Numbered from the stretch's first letter, positions 1-9,093 are shown. The stretch is DNA of 43,108 bases from Zoogloeaceae bacterium (GCA_031288305.1 JAITRP010000138.1:1-43108); one strand, 5' to 3'. Translations and numbers: made by a program. Notes: generated from the letters alone by a model not told the origin.

Positions 1-456
1 AAAACGCTCGTTGTCTTCGCGCTCGTTGCGCTTGTCGCGGCGTTTGCCGCCGGGCATCACACGGCTTCCCGGTTTGTCCATGCCGATTGGGACGAAGCCG
101 AACTCGAAGCGCAGGCCGCGCTGATCGCGGCGGAGGAGATGAACCGCGCAACAGAGCGCGAATGGAACCAGAAACTACAGGAGGCGAGAAATGAAGCGAC
201 AAAACGGGAAAGCGAACTCAAGAAGACTGTGGCCGATACTCGCGCTGCTGCTGACCGGCTGCGCGACGACCTCGCCAGGCTACGTGGCGAATTGTCCACA
301 GCCTCCCTTGCCGCCTGTCGCGGCACAGCCGACGCCTGCGTTACCGTATTCGGCGAATGCGCGTCTCACTATCGAACGGTGGCGGCAAACGCTGATGAAT
401 GCCTCATCGAGCGCGACGCCCTGATCGCGGGCTGGCCCAGGAAGGAGACGCGATGA
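1..456 (+). CDS. Rz-like phage i-spanin (5' end cut by the window)
   Basis: The reading frame is open from base 1 to the TGA at 454-456, so the N-terminus is missing. The first ~17 residues are hydrophobic (LVVFALVALVAAFAAG), a single membrane anchor. A long charged stretch rich in Glu, Lys, Arg and Ala follows, predicted to be coiled coil, then a short tail with several Cys. An N-terminal anchor plus a periplasmic coiled coil is the layout of an inner-membrane spanin (Rz class), which with an outer-membrane lipoprotein partner fuses the two membranes in the last step of lysis. The partner is embedded in the +1 frame at 191-424. The stop overlaps the next ATG (ATGA), so the gene is co-translated with the virion genes. 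Family assignment rests on architecture and on the embedded partner, not on strong sequence recall. Confidence 0.75.
   Translation, partial: KTLVVFALVALVAAFAAGHHTASRFVHADWDEAELEAQAALIAAEEMNRATEREWNQKLQEARNEATKRESELKKTVADTRAAADRLRDDLARLRGELSTASLAACRGTADACVTVFGECASHYRTVAANADECLIERDALIAGWPRKETR
191..424 (+). CDS. Rz1-like o-spanin lipoprotein, embedded in the Rz gene
   Basis: This 77-residue frame lies wholly inside the i-spanin gene in the +1 frame. A strong ribosome binding site (AGGAGG at 179-184) precedes the ATG. It begins with a basic n-region (MKRQNGKANSRR) and a hydrophobic core, then a lipobox LLTGC. The mature part is short and Pro-rich (CPQPPLPPVAAQPTPALP). These are the hallmarks of Rz1-type outer-membrane spanins, which are known to sit inside the Rz gene in lambda-like lysis cassettes. 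The encoded partner would bind the periplasmic end of the i-spanin. Lipobox, Pro-rich tail, RBS and embedded position all agree. Confidence 0.82.
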   Translation: MKRQNGKANSRRLWPILALLLTGCATTSPGYVANCPQPPLPPVAAQPTPALPYSANARLTIERWRQTLMNASSSATP

Positions 457-1676
457 AGCACGTCCGCCTGGGGCCGTTTCTCGGCGTCAATAATCGCAAC
501 CCCGACACGCAGTTGGGGTCGGAGGACACGCGCGCCTGGCTGAAAAGGGCGGTCAATGTAGACGTCACCAACGCGGGCGCGCTCAAGCGGCGAATGGGGT
601 ATCGGCGCGCGCTCGCCGCGACCGACGCCCATTCGCTCTGGTCGGACGGCGAGCGCGCGTTCTATGTGGACGGCAGGACGCTCTGCCGGCTGGAGGGGGA
701 CGCGCGCTCGCCGCGGAGCGTTGTGGCGCGCGCCGGCCTGGCCTTGGGCAAACCCATGTCGTTCGCTTCGTTCGGCGAGGACATTTATTACAGCAACGGC
801 GCGCAATTGGGCAGGTTGGAGGCCGGATCGGAAGACGCCCCGGTGTGGCCGGAGCGTCTGGCCTGGGAACCGGAAATCCGCGTCACGGCGGACGGCGCTC
901 TCGGAAAGGGGCTGTACCAGGTGATGTGCACCCGCGCAGACGAGGCGGGCAGGGAATCCGTGCCCTGTCGCGCGAACCAGGCGGTCGTGCCCGAAAAGGG
1001 CAAAATCACGCTCACGCTGTTGGAAGCCGCGCGCGTCTATCTCACTCCGGCAAACGGCGACGAGTTCTACAGCCACGGTCTTTTTCCGGCGGGCGCTGTA
1101 GAGATCGCCCTGGCGCAAGACGGCGGCGGGCGCTGTTTCACCCGCCGCCTGGCGCCCATGCCGCCGGGAGAAATCGTGCGCGCGGCGTTCGGACGCCTGC
1201 TGATCGCCAGCGGCAACACCCTCTTTTTCTCCGAACCCTATCTGCCGGGGCTGTATGACCCGGCGCGCGGTTCCATCCGCTTCTCTCGCCAGATCACGCT
1301 GCTCGAACCCTGCGGGGACGGCATCTACATCAGCGCCGACCAGACCCGCTGGCTGTCCGGCGACATTGCCGCCGACGCCGCGTTGCGCGTCGTGCATCCC
1401 CTGCCCGCCTACGCCCGCTCCGGTCAGCATTTGCCGGATACGGAAGAGGTGGTTTGGTACAGCGACCTGGGCCTGGTCAAGGGCGACGCCAGCGGCAAGG
1501 CGGAGTTTCTTCAGGCCGGGCAAATCGCCACGAAGAAGGGCGGCGCGGCGGCAATTCTTTACCGCAGGCAGGACGGCCTGAAACAACTCGTCGCCGCCAT
1601 CGACGACGCAAAACGAACCGTGGCGGGCGTCCGCGCCACGATGTCCGCGGAACTTGTCCGCGGCACAACCCCTTGA
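453..1676 (+). CDS. Phage virion protein, probable tail-associated beta-rich protein
   Basis: The gene encodes 407 residues. The ATG at 453 overlaps the spanin stop and has a GGAGA site just upstream. An in-frame upstream ATG at 399 lies inside the spanin gene and was not chosen. The protein opens with MKHVRLGPFLGVNNRNPDTQ, a start I associate with phage tail-accessory proteins, and continues as repeated short beta-rich segments (HSLWSDGERAFYVDGRTL, ALGKPMSFASFGEDIYYSN) suggestive of a beta-propeller. No membrane helix or signal peptide is seen. It lies at the head of a run of closely spaced virion genes, which supports a structural role, perhaps in the tail tube or hub. The fold is inference and the exact role is unknown. 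Confidence 0.7.
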   Translation: MKHVRLGPFLGVNNRNPDTQLGSEDTRAWLKRAVNVDVTNAGALKRRMGYRRALAATDAHSLWSDGERAFYVDGRTLCRLEGDARSPRSVVARAGLALGKPMSFASFGEDIYYSNGAQLGRLEAGSEDAPVWPERLAWEPEIRVTADGALGKGLYQVMCTRADEAGRESVPCRANQAVVPEKGKITLTLLEAARVYLTPANGDEFYSHGLFPAGAVEIALAQDGGGRCFTRRLAPMPPGEIVRAAFGRLLIASGNTLFFSEPYLPGLYDPARGSIRFSRQITLLEPCGDGIYISADQTRWLSGDIAADAALRVVHPLPAYARSGQHLPDTEEVVWYSDLGLVKGDASGKAEFLQAGQIATKKGGAAAILYRRQDGLKQLVAAIDDAKRTVAGVRATMSAELVRGTTP

Positions 1677-1689
1677 AAGGAAACGCGCC

Positions 1690-2193
1690 ATGATAATTGA
1701 AACTTCCAGGGCCGGGTTTTGCTACCGGCTGGAACATTTCGCCGCGAACGGCGAACGGTTGCATCGCCTCAGGTCGCAGAACCTGATGCCGGAGGTCGGC
1801 ATGAACTACGTGGTCGGCGCGGCCTTTGGCGGCCAGAGTCCGGCGAGCGCCTGGTACATCGGGCTTTTTTCCGGCGGATATACCCCGTATCCGCCGGACA
1901 CAATGGCGAGCTTTCCGCTGAACGCGCAGGAGTTCACGCAGTACGCGGGCAACACACGCGTGCCCTTCACGCCGCGTCCGCCGGAAGCCGGCGGCATCGA
2001 CAACGCCGCCAACCGCGCGGAATTCGTGTTCACCGGGGACGGCGAGATCAAGGGCGGCTTCATCGCCTCCTCTTCCGGCAAGGGCGCGACCTCCGGCATC
2101 CTGGTTTCCGCCGTGCGCTTTTCTTCCCCCATCCTGGTTCACCCGGAAGAGACGCTGCGCGTGCTCGCCGGTTTCGCGCTGGTTTCCACCTGA
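1690..2193 (+). CDS. Phage virion protein, function unknown
   Basis: The gene encodes 167 residues. The ATG at 1690 follows the previous stop by 13 bases and has an AAAGGAAA site. An in-frame ATG at 1654 would overlap the previous gene and lacks a site. The protein is rich in Gly, Pro and aromatic residues, with an N-terminal part resembling small tail or decoration proteins (NLMPEVGMNYVVGAAFGG, then AWYIGLFSGGYTP). No catalytic motif, membrane segment or signal is visible. The packed position between two virion-type genes suggests a structural component, possibly a tail-tip or decoration protein. I do not recognise the family with certainty. Confidence 0.7.
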   Translation: MIIETSRAGFCYRLEHFAANGERLHRLRSQNLMPEVGMNYVVGAAFGGQSPASAWYIGLFSGGYTPYPPDTMASFPLNAQEFTQYAGNTRVPFTPRPPEAGGIDNAANRAEFVFTGDGEIKGGFIASSSGKGATSGILVSAVRFSSPILVHPEETLRVLAGFALVST

Positions 2194-2213
2194 TTCATCG
2201 AAAGGAATACATC

Positions 2214-2654
2214 ATGACTGTCAAATGCACCACCACACTGCGCAACGCGGTTGTTCCCGCGCTCAAGACCGCCCTGGACGGCGGCCTCATCCTGGTCTTC
2301 TCCGGGCAAATGCCCGCGGCGCCGGAAGACGCGGTTGTAAACGGCGAAGTCGTCTGCGTCATCAGCAAACAGGCGTCGGGCGAAGGGCTGGAGTTCGCGC
2401 CCGGCGCGAACGGCGGCGCGATCAGCAAAAGCCCGGACGACGTGTGGTCGGGAGACGTGGGGGTCAGCGGCACGGCGAGCTTCTGGCGCTGGGTGATGCC
2501 CGGCGACGACGGGTACAGCTACTCCGATACGGCCCTCCGCCTCCAGGGAACGGTCAATGTGGCGGGCGCTGACCTCAATTTCTCTTCGACGACCTTCAGC
2601 GAGGGAGAAAACCGCAGCATCGACTTTTGCCAGTTCCTGCTGATCAATCTGTGA
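2214..2654 (+). CDS. Small phage virion protein, function unknown
   Basis: The gene encodes 146 residues. The ATG at 2214 is preceded by AAAGGAAT. The sequence alternates short hydrophobic strands with Gly/Ser/Asp-rich turns (LRLQGTVNVAGADLNFSST near the C-terminus), as expected of a compact beta-sandwich virion protein. No transmembrane helix or enzyme motif is seen. It lies 20 bases after the preceding gene and 12 bases before the next, within the same transcription unit. Its size and position would fit a decoration protein or a tail-fibre attachment protein, but neither can be shown from the sequence. Confidence 0.68.
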   Translation: MTVKCTTTLRNAVVPALKTALDGGLILVFSGQMPAAPEDAVVNGEVVCVISKQASGEGLEFAPGANGGAISKSPDDVWSGDVGVSGTASFWRWVMPGDDGYSYSDTALRLQGTVNVAGADLNFSSTTFSEGENRSIDFCQFLLINL

Positions 2655-2666
2655 GGACAGAGCCAA

Positions 2667-4034
2667 ATGGCGCGCAAATACCTGCTGGCCCGGAAGAACA
2701 TGCCGGAGTTCTGCGTTTCCGAAGAGGGCGGCGCGTTTGTCCCCATGAACGCCCCGGACGAAGCGTCTGGCGAGCCGGCCATAGGGCGGTTCCTCACGGA
2801 AATCGCCTACTGCGACAACGGGGCGCTGCTTGTGACGAACGAAGGGCTTGTGCGATTGGCCGCGCCCGATTTTCGCGTGGAATGGCTCGCGGGAGGCCCT
2901 GCCTGGGAAAACATGCTCACGAGCACGGTCACTGTGCTTTCCCGCGTCTGCGTTTCCGGGGACGGCAGCGTCCTTCTGATTCTCGACGGAGGGGCGGGCG
3001 AATGTCAGGCCGTCTCTTTTGACGGAGGGAAGAGCTTCGCTCCCCTGGAAATCCACTTGCCGACCCAACACAAGTACAATGGCTTTCTCTACACGGATTC
3101 CACGAATCTGGCGATTTCCCTGCTCCTGCGGGAGAAGACCGGGGAGTTTTCCTGTCTCTACGCGCCCCGTGCGCGCACCTTCGGGCCGGGCGGCCATGAT
3201 CTCGCACAGACCTTCCTTTTGTGGCAGTACCGGGCGGAGGGTGACCGCTATGTGAATGAATATGAGGGGGGCATCCCCGATCAAGGGGGAACGAGCGGGG
3301 TGGAGGGGATCGGACGCTCCTTCCTGGTTTACCCCAACTACCTGTCGTGGTACATCTCGAACACTTTCGGCATCGGCGCGACGCACCCGTTCCTCTACCC
3401 AATCACGTTTCCCTATTTCCTGGCGGCGGACACTGCCGGCAGACCCCCCACCGATCCCGCCTTCTCCTGGGAAAAGGGATCGCCGCCGCGCGCGCCCCTG
3501 CAACTCATCGACATGGTTACGAAAAAACCTTCGCGCGTCCTGCCGCTGGAACGCCACGTCACGCTTTACGCAAACCTCGCGGACATCGAGAGACGGGACG
3601 AAGAGACGGGCGAAACCGCTTTTCTGCTGTTCGACGACAGCGGGGTCATGAGTTCCGGCACAAACTTTTCCCCCAATCTCGCGGAATACTATTGCGACGG
3701 TCATTTCGGCAGTTTCATCGCGGTGGACCTGCGCCTGTGGCAGACCGCGGACTGGCGTCCGAAGCCCGCCGCCAACGGGGACAAGGTACTCATCCTCAGC
3801 AAGTTCGGCGACACGCGGCTGAAAGAAGTTCCGCTCCTCAACTTCGGCGCGCCGCTGCCCTTCGCGAGCGTCTCCCTGCCGCCGGTGGTCAATCAGCGCG
3901 ACGGCTCCATCGGCTCGCTGCCGCAACGGTTCCTGGATGTCTATCACGAAGGAAAATCCCGGCACTGGCTGATGAACCTGTTCGGCGAGGACGAAAGCTG
4001 GTGGACAGCCAGGGTGGCCTGCCATGAAACCTAA
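2667..4034 (+). CDS. Phage tail/adhesion protein with an Asp-box motif
   Basis: The gene encodes 455 residues. The ATG at 2667 has GAGGACAG 5-12 bases upstream. Residues 117-124 read SFDGGKSF, a good match to the Asp-box (S/T-x-D-x-G-x-S/T-W/F) found in sialidases and other beta-propeller or BNR proteins. The rest is beta-rich with many aromatic residues, and no catalytic Arg triad of true sialidases is obvious. The next gene carries the same motif type and overlaps this one by 11 bases, suggesting two related subunits made together. The likely role is surface-glycan recognition or a structural propeller in the tail. This is inferred from the motif and the context. Confidence 0.7.
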   Translation: MARKYLLARKNMPEFCVSEEGGAFVPMNAPDEASGEPAIGRFLTEIAYCDNGALLVTNEGLVRLAAPDFRVEWLAGGPAWENMLTSTVTVLSRVCVSGDGSVLLILDGGAGECQAVSFDGGKSFAPLEIHLPTQHKYNGFLYTDSTNLAISLLLREKTGEFSCLYAPRARTFGPGGHDLAQTFLLWQYRAEGDRYVNEYEGGIPDQGGTSGVEGIGRSFLVYPNYLSWYISNTFGIGATHPFLYPITFPYFLAADTAGRPPTDPAFSWEKGSPPRAPLQLIDMVTKKPSRVLPLERHVTLYANLADIERRDEETGETAFLLFDDSGVMSSGTNFSPNLAEYYCDGHFGSFIAVDLRLWQTADWRPKPAANGDKVLILSKFGDTRLKEVPLLNFGAPLPFASVSLPPVVNQRDGSIGSLPQRFLDVYHEGKSRHWLMNLFGEDESWWTARVACHET

Positions 4035-6084
4035 GCTGTGGGACGGCGCGCACGCCGTGGGGGAAGGCAAGCTGCGCGGCGCGATCGCCACGACCAACGC
4101 CCCGTTCCTGCGGGTTTCCGGGCCGGGATTCCACGGTTATCGAAAGAACAGGTTCTCGGAGATTTTCCTGGACGGAGCATCCGGGGACGAAGAGGAGGTG
4201 GCGTGCACGCTGTACGCGTCCTGGGGCGCGGAAAGCGTGGTCTGGGGCGAAAGCGTGTTTCATGGCGGCAGTCTGCTTCCCTACCAGGACGGCTTGACGG
4301 CGGACGGACAAGCGGCGAACTTGTACATACAGTTTTCCAACTGCATGTATCTTGGCTACGGCGTTTCCGCGCGAATCGACCTGCAAAGCGAGGCGCAGTC
4401 CATTGAATACGTGGCATACGCCGCCAGACCCTACGCGGGCGGCAGCAGCACGCTGGGTTACGAGCGCGTCAGCTACCCGCTGGTGTTGCAGCGCGTTTCC
4501 AGGGATTTGTCTTCCTGCGAAACGCAAGTGTTGACAACCTACACGCAGGATGTGCAGTTCACCCTCTTCCAGTTGAGCTATCACATCACCTGCAACAAAC
4601 GGGTGACGCCCGTGGCGCGCGCGGGAAACGAGATGCTGTTCGCCCTGTTCGCAAATGAAGCGGCGGATTACGGACTGCACGGCACGACGCCCGCCTTCAA
4701 CTTTTTCTGCACGCTCTATCTCACGGGAGACCCTGTACGGCAAGTGCGCAAAGTTGCGCTGCCCTTGCCGCCGGAGACGCTGGACGGGACGCAGCACATC
4801 TTTGGCGACTGCGCCACCCTGCCGGACGGCGCAGTGCTGGCGCTCATCTTTGCCCTGCCCTGGAGCGACGGCAAGAAGGTGAGCCAGGGACGCGCCTTGC
4901 TCTACACCTCCCGTGACGAGTGCAAGAGCTTCACCTGGCGGGAACTGGAACTGCCGGACGACCTGGACAGGGTGAGCGTGCCGACGGACTCCCGGCAAGA
5001 CCTGTTCAACGACCCGCTGCGCAGCCCGCTCTACAAACCCAACCCGGAATACGCGTGGACGGAGAACGAGTGGAACGGCGAATCGAAGGACTGGAAGCGG
5101 AACTACGCCGGGCCGCGCAACGCCGTTTTGCGCATGGCGCAAAGCGCCAAGATCATGCCCTGCGGCAGGAGCAACGCGCTTCTTGGCCTGTGCGCCTTCT
5201 ACGCGCGCAATTATTTCGTCAACGTGCAATACCTTTCGCCGTGGACGGACAATCCCGCCGTGCGGGACGTCACCAAACTCAACGGCATCTACGCGGAATT
5301 CTATTATCGCAGGCAGGAGGGTGAAGCCCACCCGTACAGGATACCGATGAGCGCGCAGAACATCGAGATGCTGCGCGCCTGCGTCAAGCCGCTGTACTTT
5401 CTCTACGAGGACGGCGTGATTGCGGGCGAAAAGCCGGTGGTTCCGCCCGCCATGCCGATTTATCCCGGCCTGGATATTGTGCTGGACGCCTCCTTCAAGT
5501 CCAACGACGCGGTGAGTGTGTCGCTTTCCGCGACCACCTGCTTCATCATCTGTCCCGGCTACAGTCCGGCGCAATTCACGGCTTCGAGCGAGGCGGACTG
5601 GTTTCCGCCGGCCGACACCATACGCGCGCGCTTTCTCTATACCACGGACGCGGGCAAGACCTGGCAGCGGCATTTCTTCGACGGCGTGTTCCCCAATGAT
5701 TACGTGAGCGCCCCCTCGGTCGTTCCCCACACGGACGGCAGCAATTGCATCCTGTTTACCGTGCGCTACCTCGCCGCGCTCTGCGATCCTTTCCTGCGCG
5801 CCAACCCGGAGGCGGCGGCCTTCGCGGAAAAATACTTCCTTCACGACAATTATTCCTACACGCTGCGTATCGAGAGCGTGAAAAAGACGGCGTTCGAGAC
5901 CATCTTCACGGATGTCGATCTGCCCTACATGAACTCGATTCTCGATTACAGCGCGCATATCGACAACGAGTATTACGTGAATTTCAACGTCATGCTGCAT
6001 CGTCTCGACCTGCTGGCGATAGAGGGAAGGCTCGCGCCGCGAAACAACCTGCCGCTGCCGCGCAGCAAGGAGGACGCGCCATGA
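4024..6084 (+). CDS. Large phage tail/adhesion protein with Asp-box motifs
   Basis: The gene encodes 686 residues. The ATG at 4024 overlaps the end of the preceding gene by 11 bases, and the stop overlaps the following start (ATGA). Two Asp-boxes are visible: TSRDECKSF near residues 295-303, with Cys replacing the usual Gly, and TTDAGKTW near residues 540-547, a near-perfect match. Asp-boxes cap the blades of beta-propellers in sialidase-like and BNR-repeat proteins. The protein is otherwise beta-rich and aromatic, with no signal peptide or membrane segment. A receptor-binding or tail-spike-like role is plausible, and enzymatic activity is not shown. Together with the upstream gene it may form a hetero-complex. 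Confidence 0.7.
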   Translation: MKPKLWDGAHAVGEGKLRGAIATTNAPFLRVSGPGFHGYRKNRFSEIFLDGASGDEEEVACTLYASWGAESVVWGESVFHGGSLLPYQDGLTADGQAANLYIQFSNCMYLGYGVSARIDLQSEAQSIEYVAYAARPYAGGSSTLGYERVSYPLVLQRVSRDLSSCETQVLTTYTQDVQFTLFQLSYHITCNKRVTPVARAGNEMLFALFANEAADYGLHGTTPAFNFFCTLYLTGDPVRQVRKVALPLPPETLDGTQHIFGDCATLPDGAVLALIFALPWSDGKKVSQGRALLYTSRDECKSFTWRELELPDDLDRVSVPTDSRQDLFNDPLRSPLYKPNPEYAWTENEWNGESKDWKRNYAGPRNAVLRMAQSAKIMPCGRSNALLGLCAFYARNYFVNVQYLSPWTDNPAVRDVTKLNGIYAEFYYRRQEGEAHPYRIPMSAQNIEMLRACVKPLYFLYEDGVIAGEKPVVPPAMPIYPGLDIVLDASFKSNDAVSVSLSATTCFIICPGYSPAQFTASSEADWFPPADTIRARFLYTTDAGKTWQRHFFDGVFPNDYVSAPSVVPHTDGSNCILFTVRYLAALCDPFLRANPEAAAFAEKYFLHDNYSYTLRIESVKKTAFETIFTDVDLPYMNSILDYSAHIDNEYYVNFNVMLHRLDLLAIEGRLAPRNNLPLPRSKEDAP

Positions 6085-8006
6085 ACGACCTGGAAAAGAA
6101 CCTGGCGAAGACGGTTGTTCCCGGCTCGGAAGGCTTGCCTTCCCACCCCGGCCAACCCTTCATCGCGGCGCATTATGAAAAGGTGTTCATCGGGCAGAAG
6201 TGCAGGGCGAGATCAATGGGCGGCGGCAGCGGATACGACTCGCCCTTCGTGCTGCCGGCGGGATCGTCGATAGAGGGCAGCGTATCCTATCAGCTGGATA
6301 GCATGTACACGCCGGTATTTACACCCGACGGCAGGACGATTCTTCCCGGCTACGAGGGCAGCAGCGGCGCGGTGTCCTGGGGCTGCGCGTCTGTTTACGC
6401 GGATGTCTGGCGGCCAGAGCAGCCCTATATCGCCCCCACGGACGGGGAGCCGCCCACGGCGACCGGGTTCGAGAACGACTTCAACCCCGGCTGGAATTCC
6501 GGGGCGCGCTCGCTCGCGACGTTTTCCCGCGACGGCTACGCGAGGTTTCGCGTCCCGGCCTCCGTGGTGGGCGTGGTCTGCGGCCTGAACGACGCCAATC
6601 TTTCCGAGGATTACGCGGAAATCAAACACGCGTTCGTGTTCATGAACCAGGAGGCAAGGGTGATGGAGCAGGGCGTCCCCGTCGGCCAGCCGTTCGCCTG
6701 GAACAGCGCGGACGTGTTTCGCGTCGAGCGGCGCGGCGGCGAAGTGCGCTACTTCCAGAACGACGCCTTGCGCCACGTCAGCGAAGCCTACAGCGCCGGG
6801 CGGGTGTTCCTGGACGCTTCGCTCTACATGGCCGGGGATCGGGTGGAAGACCCGTACATGGGCGTTTTCTCCGGCATGCGCGACACGCCGGTGGCGGCGA
6901 TAGCGGGCGTCGCCTTCGAGGGCGAGTATCGCGCCGCGCTCACCGGCGCGACGCTCGTTCTGCGTGTGAGCGCGCGCGAGTTCATCGAAAACCGCGCGCG
7001 CGTCGCCACGTTCGCCGCGCAGGGCTACGAGGGCGTCTCCAGCGTGATGATCGCGCCGCTCGCCGCAATCAGGAGCCACGCCTGGGAGAACCGCCCGGAC
7101 ATGACGCCTCGCTACGGCGTGATGGCGGCGGCGTTCGCCGGACTCATCAACGGGATGACCGGCACGGTGCGCATGACGGGGAGGGTTTCCGCCAGGGGAC
7201 GCCCCGCCGTCGCGCTCGCCGTCGCGGGCATGCTTTCCGACCGTTCCGTCGGCAATCTTTCCGGGACGATAGGCTTCATTTACGGCGCGGGTTGGGAGCG
7301 CAACCCGGATTTTGTGCTGCTGGCGGACGTGCTGGGTGTCGACGCTTATATGCGCGTCGCGCGACAGATGTTCGTGGTCATGGACGAGCGCGCGCGCGTC
7401 CTTGCCGCGATACAGGTGGATTTGCTGCTGGACGCGGCGCTGCACAATGTGCTCTGCCTGCGCGACCGGCTGGACTATGAGGCGTATTTCAACGCGGCAA
7501 TCCAGGAAATCCTGCGCGTCGAGGGCGTGGCAGGCATGGACAGGGCAGGCGGGATGGAAGTGTGGGCGTTCAATATGGACAATGCCGCCTCTTCTTCCTA
7601 CGAGAACTTCCCGTTCAACAGTTTCGCCAGGTTCGGCGGGCGCTGTTTCGGCGCGAAGGAAGACGGCGTATTCCTGCTGGAAGGCAGGGACGACGAGCAT
7701 GTGCCGATTGCGGCAAGCATCGCCCTGGGCAAGCAGGACTTCGATTCCACGCGCAGGAAGCACATCCCTTCGGTGTATGTGGGCACGGACGCGCGCGAGC
7801 GGTTGCTGCTCAAGGTAAGCGTGGACGGCGAATCATGGATTTACGCCGCGCGCGCGTCGGCGAGCGAGATGCGCCAGCAACGCATCGACCTGGGGCGCGG
7901 GCTGCGGGCGAACTGGTTCGAGTTCGAGATTTTGAATGAGGACGGCTGCGAATTCGCGTTGGACACCATCGAATTCCTCGTTGCCGGCGATCCCAGGAGA
8001 ATATGA
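6081..8006 (+). CDS. Phage tail protein, large, function unknown
   Basis: The gene encodes 641 residues. The ATG at 6081 overlaps the previous stop and has an AGGAGG-like site (AAGGAGGAC). The last ~190 residues (from about VWAFNMDNAASSSYENF) contain the recurrent pattern NSFARFGGRCFGA, then VPIAASIALGKQDF, and finally MRQQRIDLGRGLRANWFEFE. I recognise this C-terminal module as common in tail proteins of temperate podo- and siphophages. The N-terminal two thirds are Ala/Gly-rich and beta-prone. There is no membrane helix or enzyme motif. The gene is co-translated with its neighbours and probably belongs to the tail tip or fibre assembly. The module match is from memory and not checked. Confidence 0.72.
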   Translation: MNDLEKNLAKTVVPGSEGLPSHPGQPFIAAHYEKVFIGQKCRARSMGGGSGYDSPFVLPAGSSIEGSVSYQLDSMYTPVFTPDGRTILPGYEGSSGAVSWGCASVYADVWRPEQPYIAPTDGEPPTATGFENDFNPGWNSGARSLATFSRDGYARFRVPASVVGVVCGLNDANLSEDYAEIKHAFVFMNQEARVMEQGVPVGQPFAWNSADVFRVERRGGEVRYFQNDALRHVSEAYSAGRVFLDASLYMAGDRVEDPYMGVFSGMRDTPVAAIAGVAFEGEYRAALTGATLVLRVSAREFIENRARVATFAAQGYEGVSSVMIAPLAAIRSHAWENRPDMTPRYGVMAAAFAGLINGMTGTVRMTGRVSARGRPAVALAVAGMLSDRSVGNLSGTIGFIYGAGWERNPDFVLLADVLGVDAYMRVARQMFVVMDERARVLAAIQVDLLLDAALHNVLCLRDRLDYEAYFNAAIQEILRVEGVAGMDRAGGMEVWAFNMDNAASSSYENFPFNSFARFGGRCFGAKEDGVFLLEGRDDEHVPIAASIALGKQDFDSTRRKHIPSVYVGTDARERLLLKVSVDGESWIYAARASASEMRQQRIDLGRGLRANWFEFEILNEDGCEFALDTIEFLVAGDPRRI

Positions 8007-9073
8007 TGAGCGATTTTTCCGCATCCTACCCGGACTTGATGTCTCCGGGAGAAATCGTCACCGAGATGTTTCGCCGGGCGAAGGACATTGCCGACGAAAT
8101 GCGCTCGAAGAGCGAAGCCTTGTTCGACAAGGCGCTGGGGGAAGCGGGCGCGGCCAAGCTGATGTCCCCCGCCGCCATCGCCTTCGCGCCCGCCGTGGTG
8201 GAGCCGAAGGTGCACATCCCGGAGCTTGCCGAAGGGGCGAGCGTGGAAATGTTCAACGTCTGGTGGGACAGGGTGAACGGGCAACTCACCGACAAGATGG
8301 TGTGGTTCATCAACACCTTCTTTCCCAACGAGTGCCCGTACCTGCAACGCGCGCAGCTGTGGATATGCAGGGCGCTCACCACGGGCGGCACCGGCATGTC
8401 GCCGCAGGTGGAGGACCAGATATGGCAGCGCGACCGCGCGCGCATCCTGAAGGAAGCCCGGCGCGCGGAGGATGAGGCGCTGCGCGCCTTCGCCGCGCGC
8501 GGCTTTCCCATGCCCTCCGGCCTGCTGGCCGGGGCGCTGGAGCGCATCCGCGAGGACACGCTGGACAAGACCGCGCAAGCCTCGCGCGATGTCGCCATCA
8601 AGCAGGCGGAAATCGAAATCGAGAATGTGAAATTCGCCGTGGACAAGGCCATCGACCTCTATACGCGCGTGGTGGCGGCGGCGGCGGATTTTGTCAAGGC
8701 GCTGGTGAGTTCGGCCAACATGACGACGCAGTTGATCCCCTCGATCACCGATTCGCAGTCCAGGCTCATTTCCGCCGCCAGCGGGTATTACCAGCAGCGT
8801 GTGGCGGTGGAGGAACTGCGCCTGAAGGCCACCCTGCCCAACGGCGAATGGCGGCAGGAAGCCGCCAGGGAGAACCAGGACGCGGAGATGCAGGCGATGC
8901 GCAACCGCGTGGACGCGGCCATCGAGGCGGCCAAGGCGCTGGCGACGGAAGCCGCCGCCGCCCTGAACGCGCTGCATGTGTCTTCCAGCACGTCGGGCAC
9001 CGGCAGCACCTCGGTGAGTTACGGCTACAAGGGCGATGTGAACGCGTCGGTGCCGCCCAAGACCGTGGCTTGA
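8003..9073 (+). CDS. Phage virion protein with long helical region
   Basis: The gene encodes 356 residues. Two consecutive ATGs (8003 and 8006) follow CAGGAGAA, and the first overlaps the previous stop. The N-terminal half is globular (FNVWWDRVNGQL, QIWQRDRARIL). From about residue 145 the protein becomes a long Ala/Glu/Arg-rich helix, then a Ser/Gly-rich tail (SSSTSGTGSTSVSYG). I recognise the pattern as a widespread phage virion family that sits just before the ejection proteins. The helical region may form a coiled-coil oligomer. It closes the densely overlapped block; the next gene is 44 bases away behind a possible promoter. Confidence 0.72.
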   Translation: MMSDFSASYPDLMSPGEIVTEMFRRAKDIADEMRSKSEALFDKALGEAGAAKLMSPAAIAFAPAVVEPKVHIPELAEGASVEMFNVWWDRVNGQLTDKMVWFINTFFPNECPYLQRAQLWICRALTTGGTGMSPQVEDQIWQRDRARILKEARRAEDEALRAFAARGFPMPSGLLAGALERIREDTLDKTAQASRDVAIKQAEIEIENVKFAVDKAIDLYTRVVAAAADFVKALVSSANMTTQLIPSITDSQSRLISAASGYYQQRVAVEELRLKATLPNGEWRQEAARENQDAEMQAMRNRVDAAIEAAKALATEAAAALNALHVSSSTSGTGSTSVSYGYKGDVNASVPPKTVA

Positions 9074-9087
9074 AGGAAATTTTGGAA

Positions 9088-9093
9088 TATAAT
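9088..9093 (+). promoter_or_regulatory. Possible promoter -10 box before the ejection-protein genes
   Basis: A perfect TATAAT lies in the only sizeable gap (9074-9117) of this part of the phage operon, 24 bases before the next ATG. The surrounding DNA is AT-rich (TTTTGGAATATAATG) against a GC-rich background. No good -35 box is seen at the usual spacing, so activity would need an activator or a weak -35. Confidence 0.35.

Noticed and set aside
399-452. Upstream ATG start for the virion gene at 453
   Set aside because: It lies in the spanin gene, has no ribosome site, and the conserved-looking N-terminus begins at 453.
6081-8006. Possible diversity-generating retroelement target (tail protein of a BPP-1-like phage)
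   Set aside because: No template/variable repeat pair, reverse transcriptase or lectin-fold signature is seen in the window.
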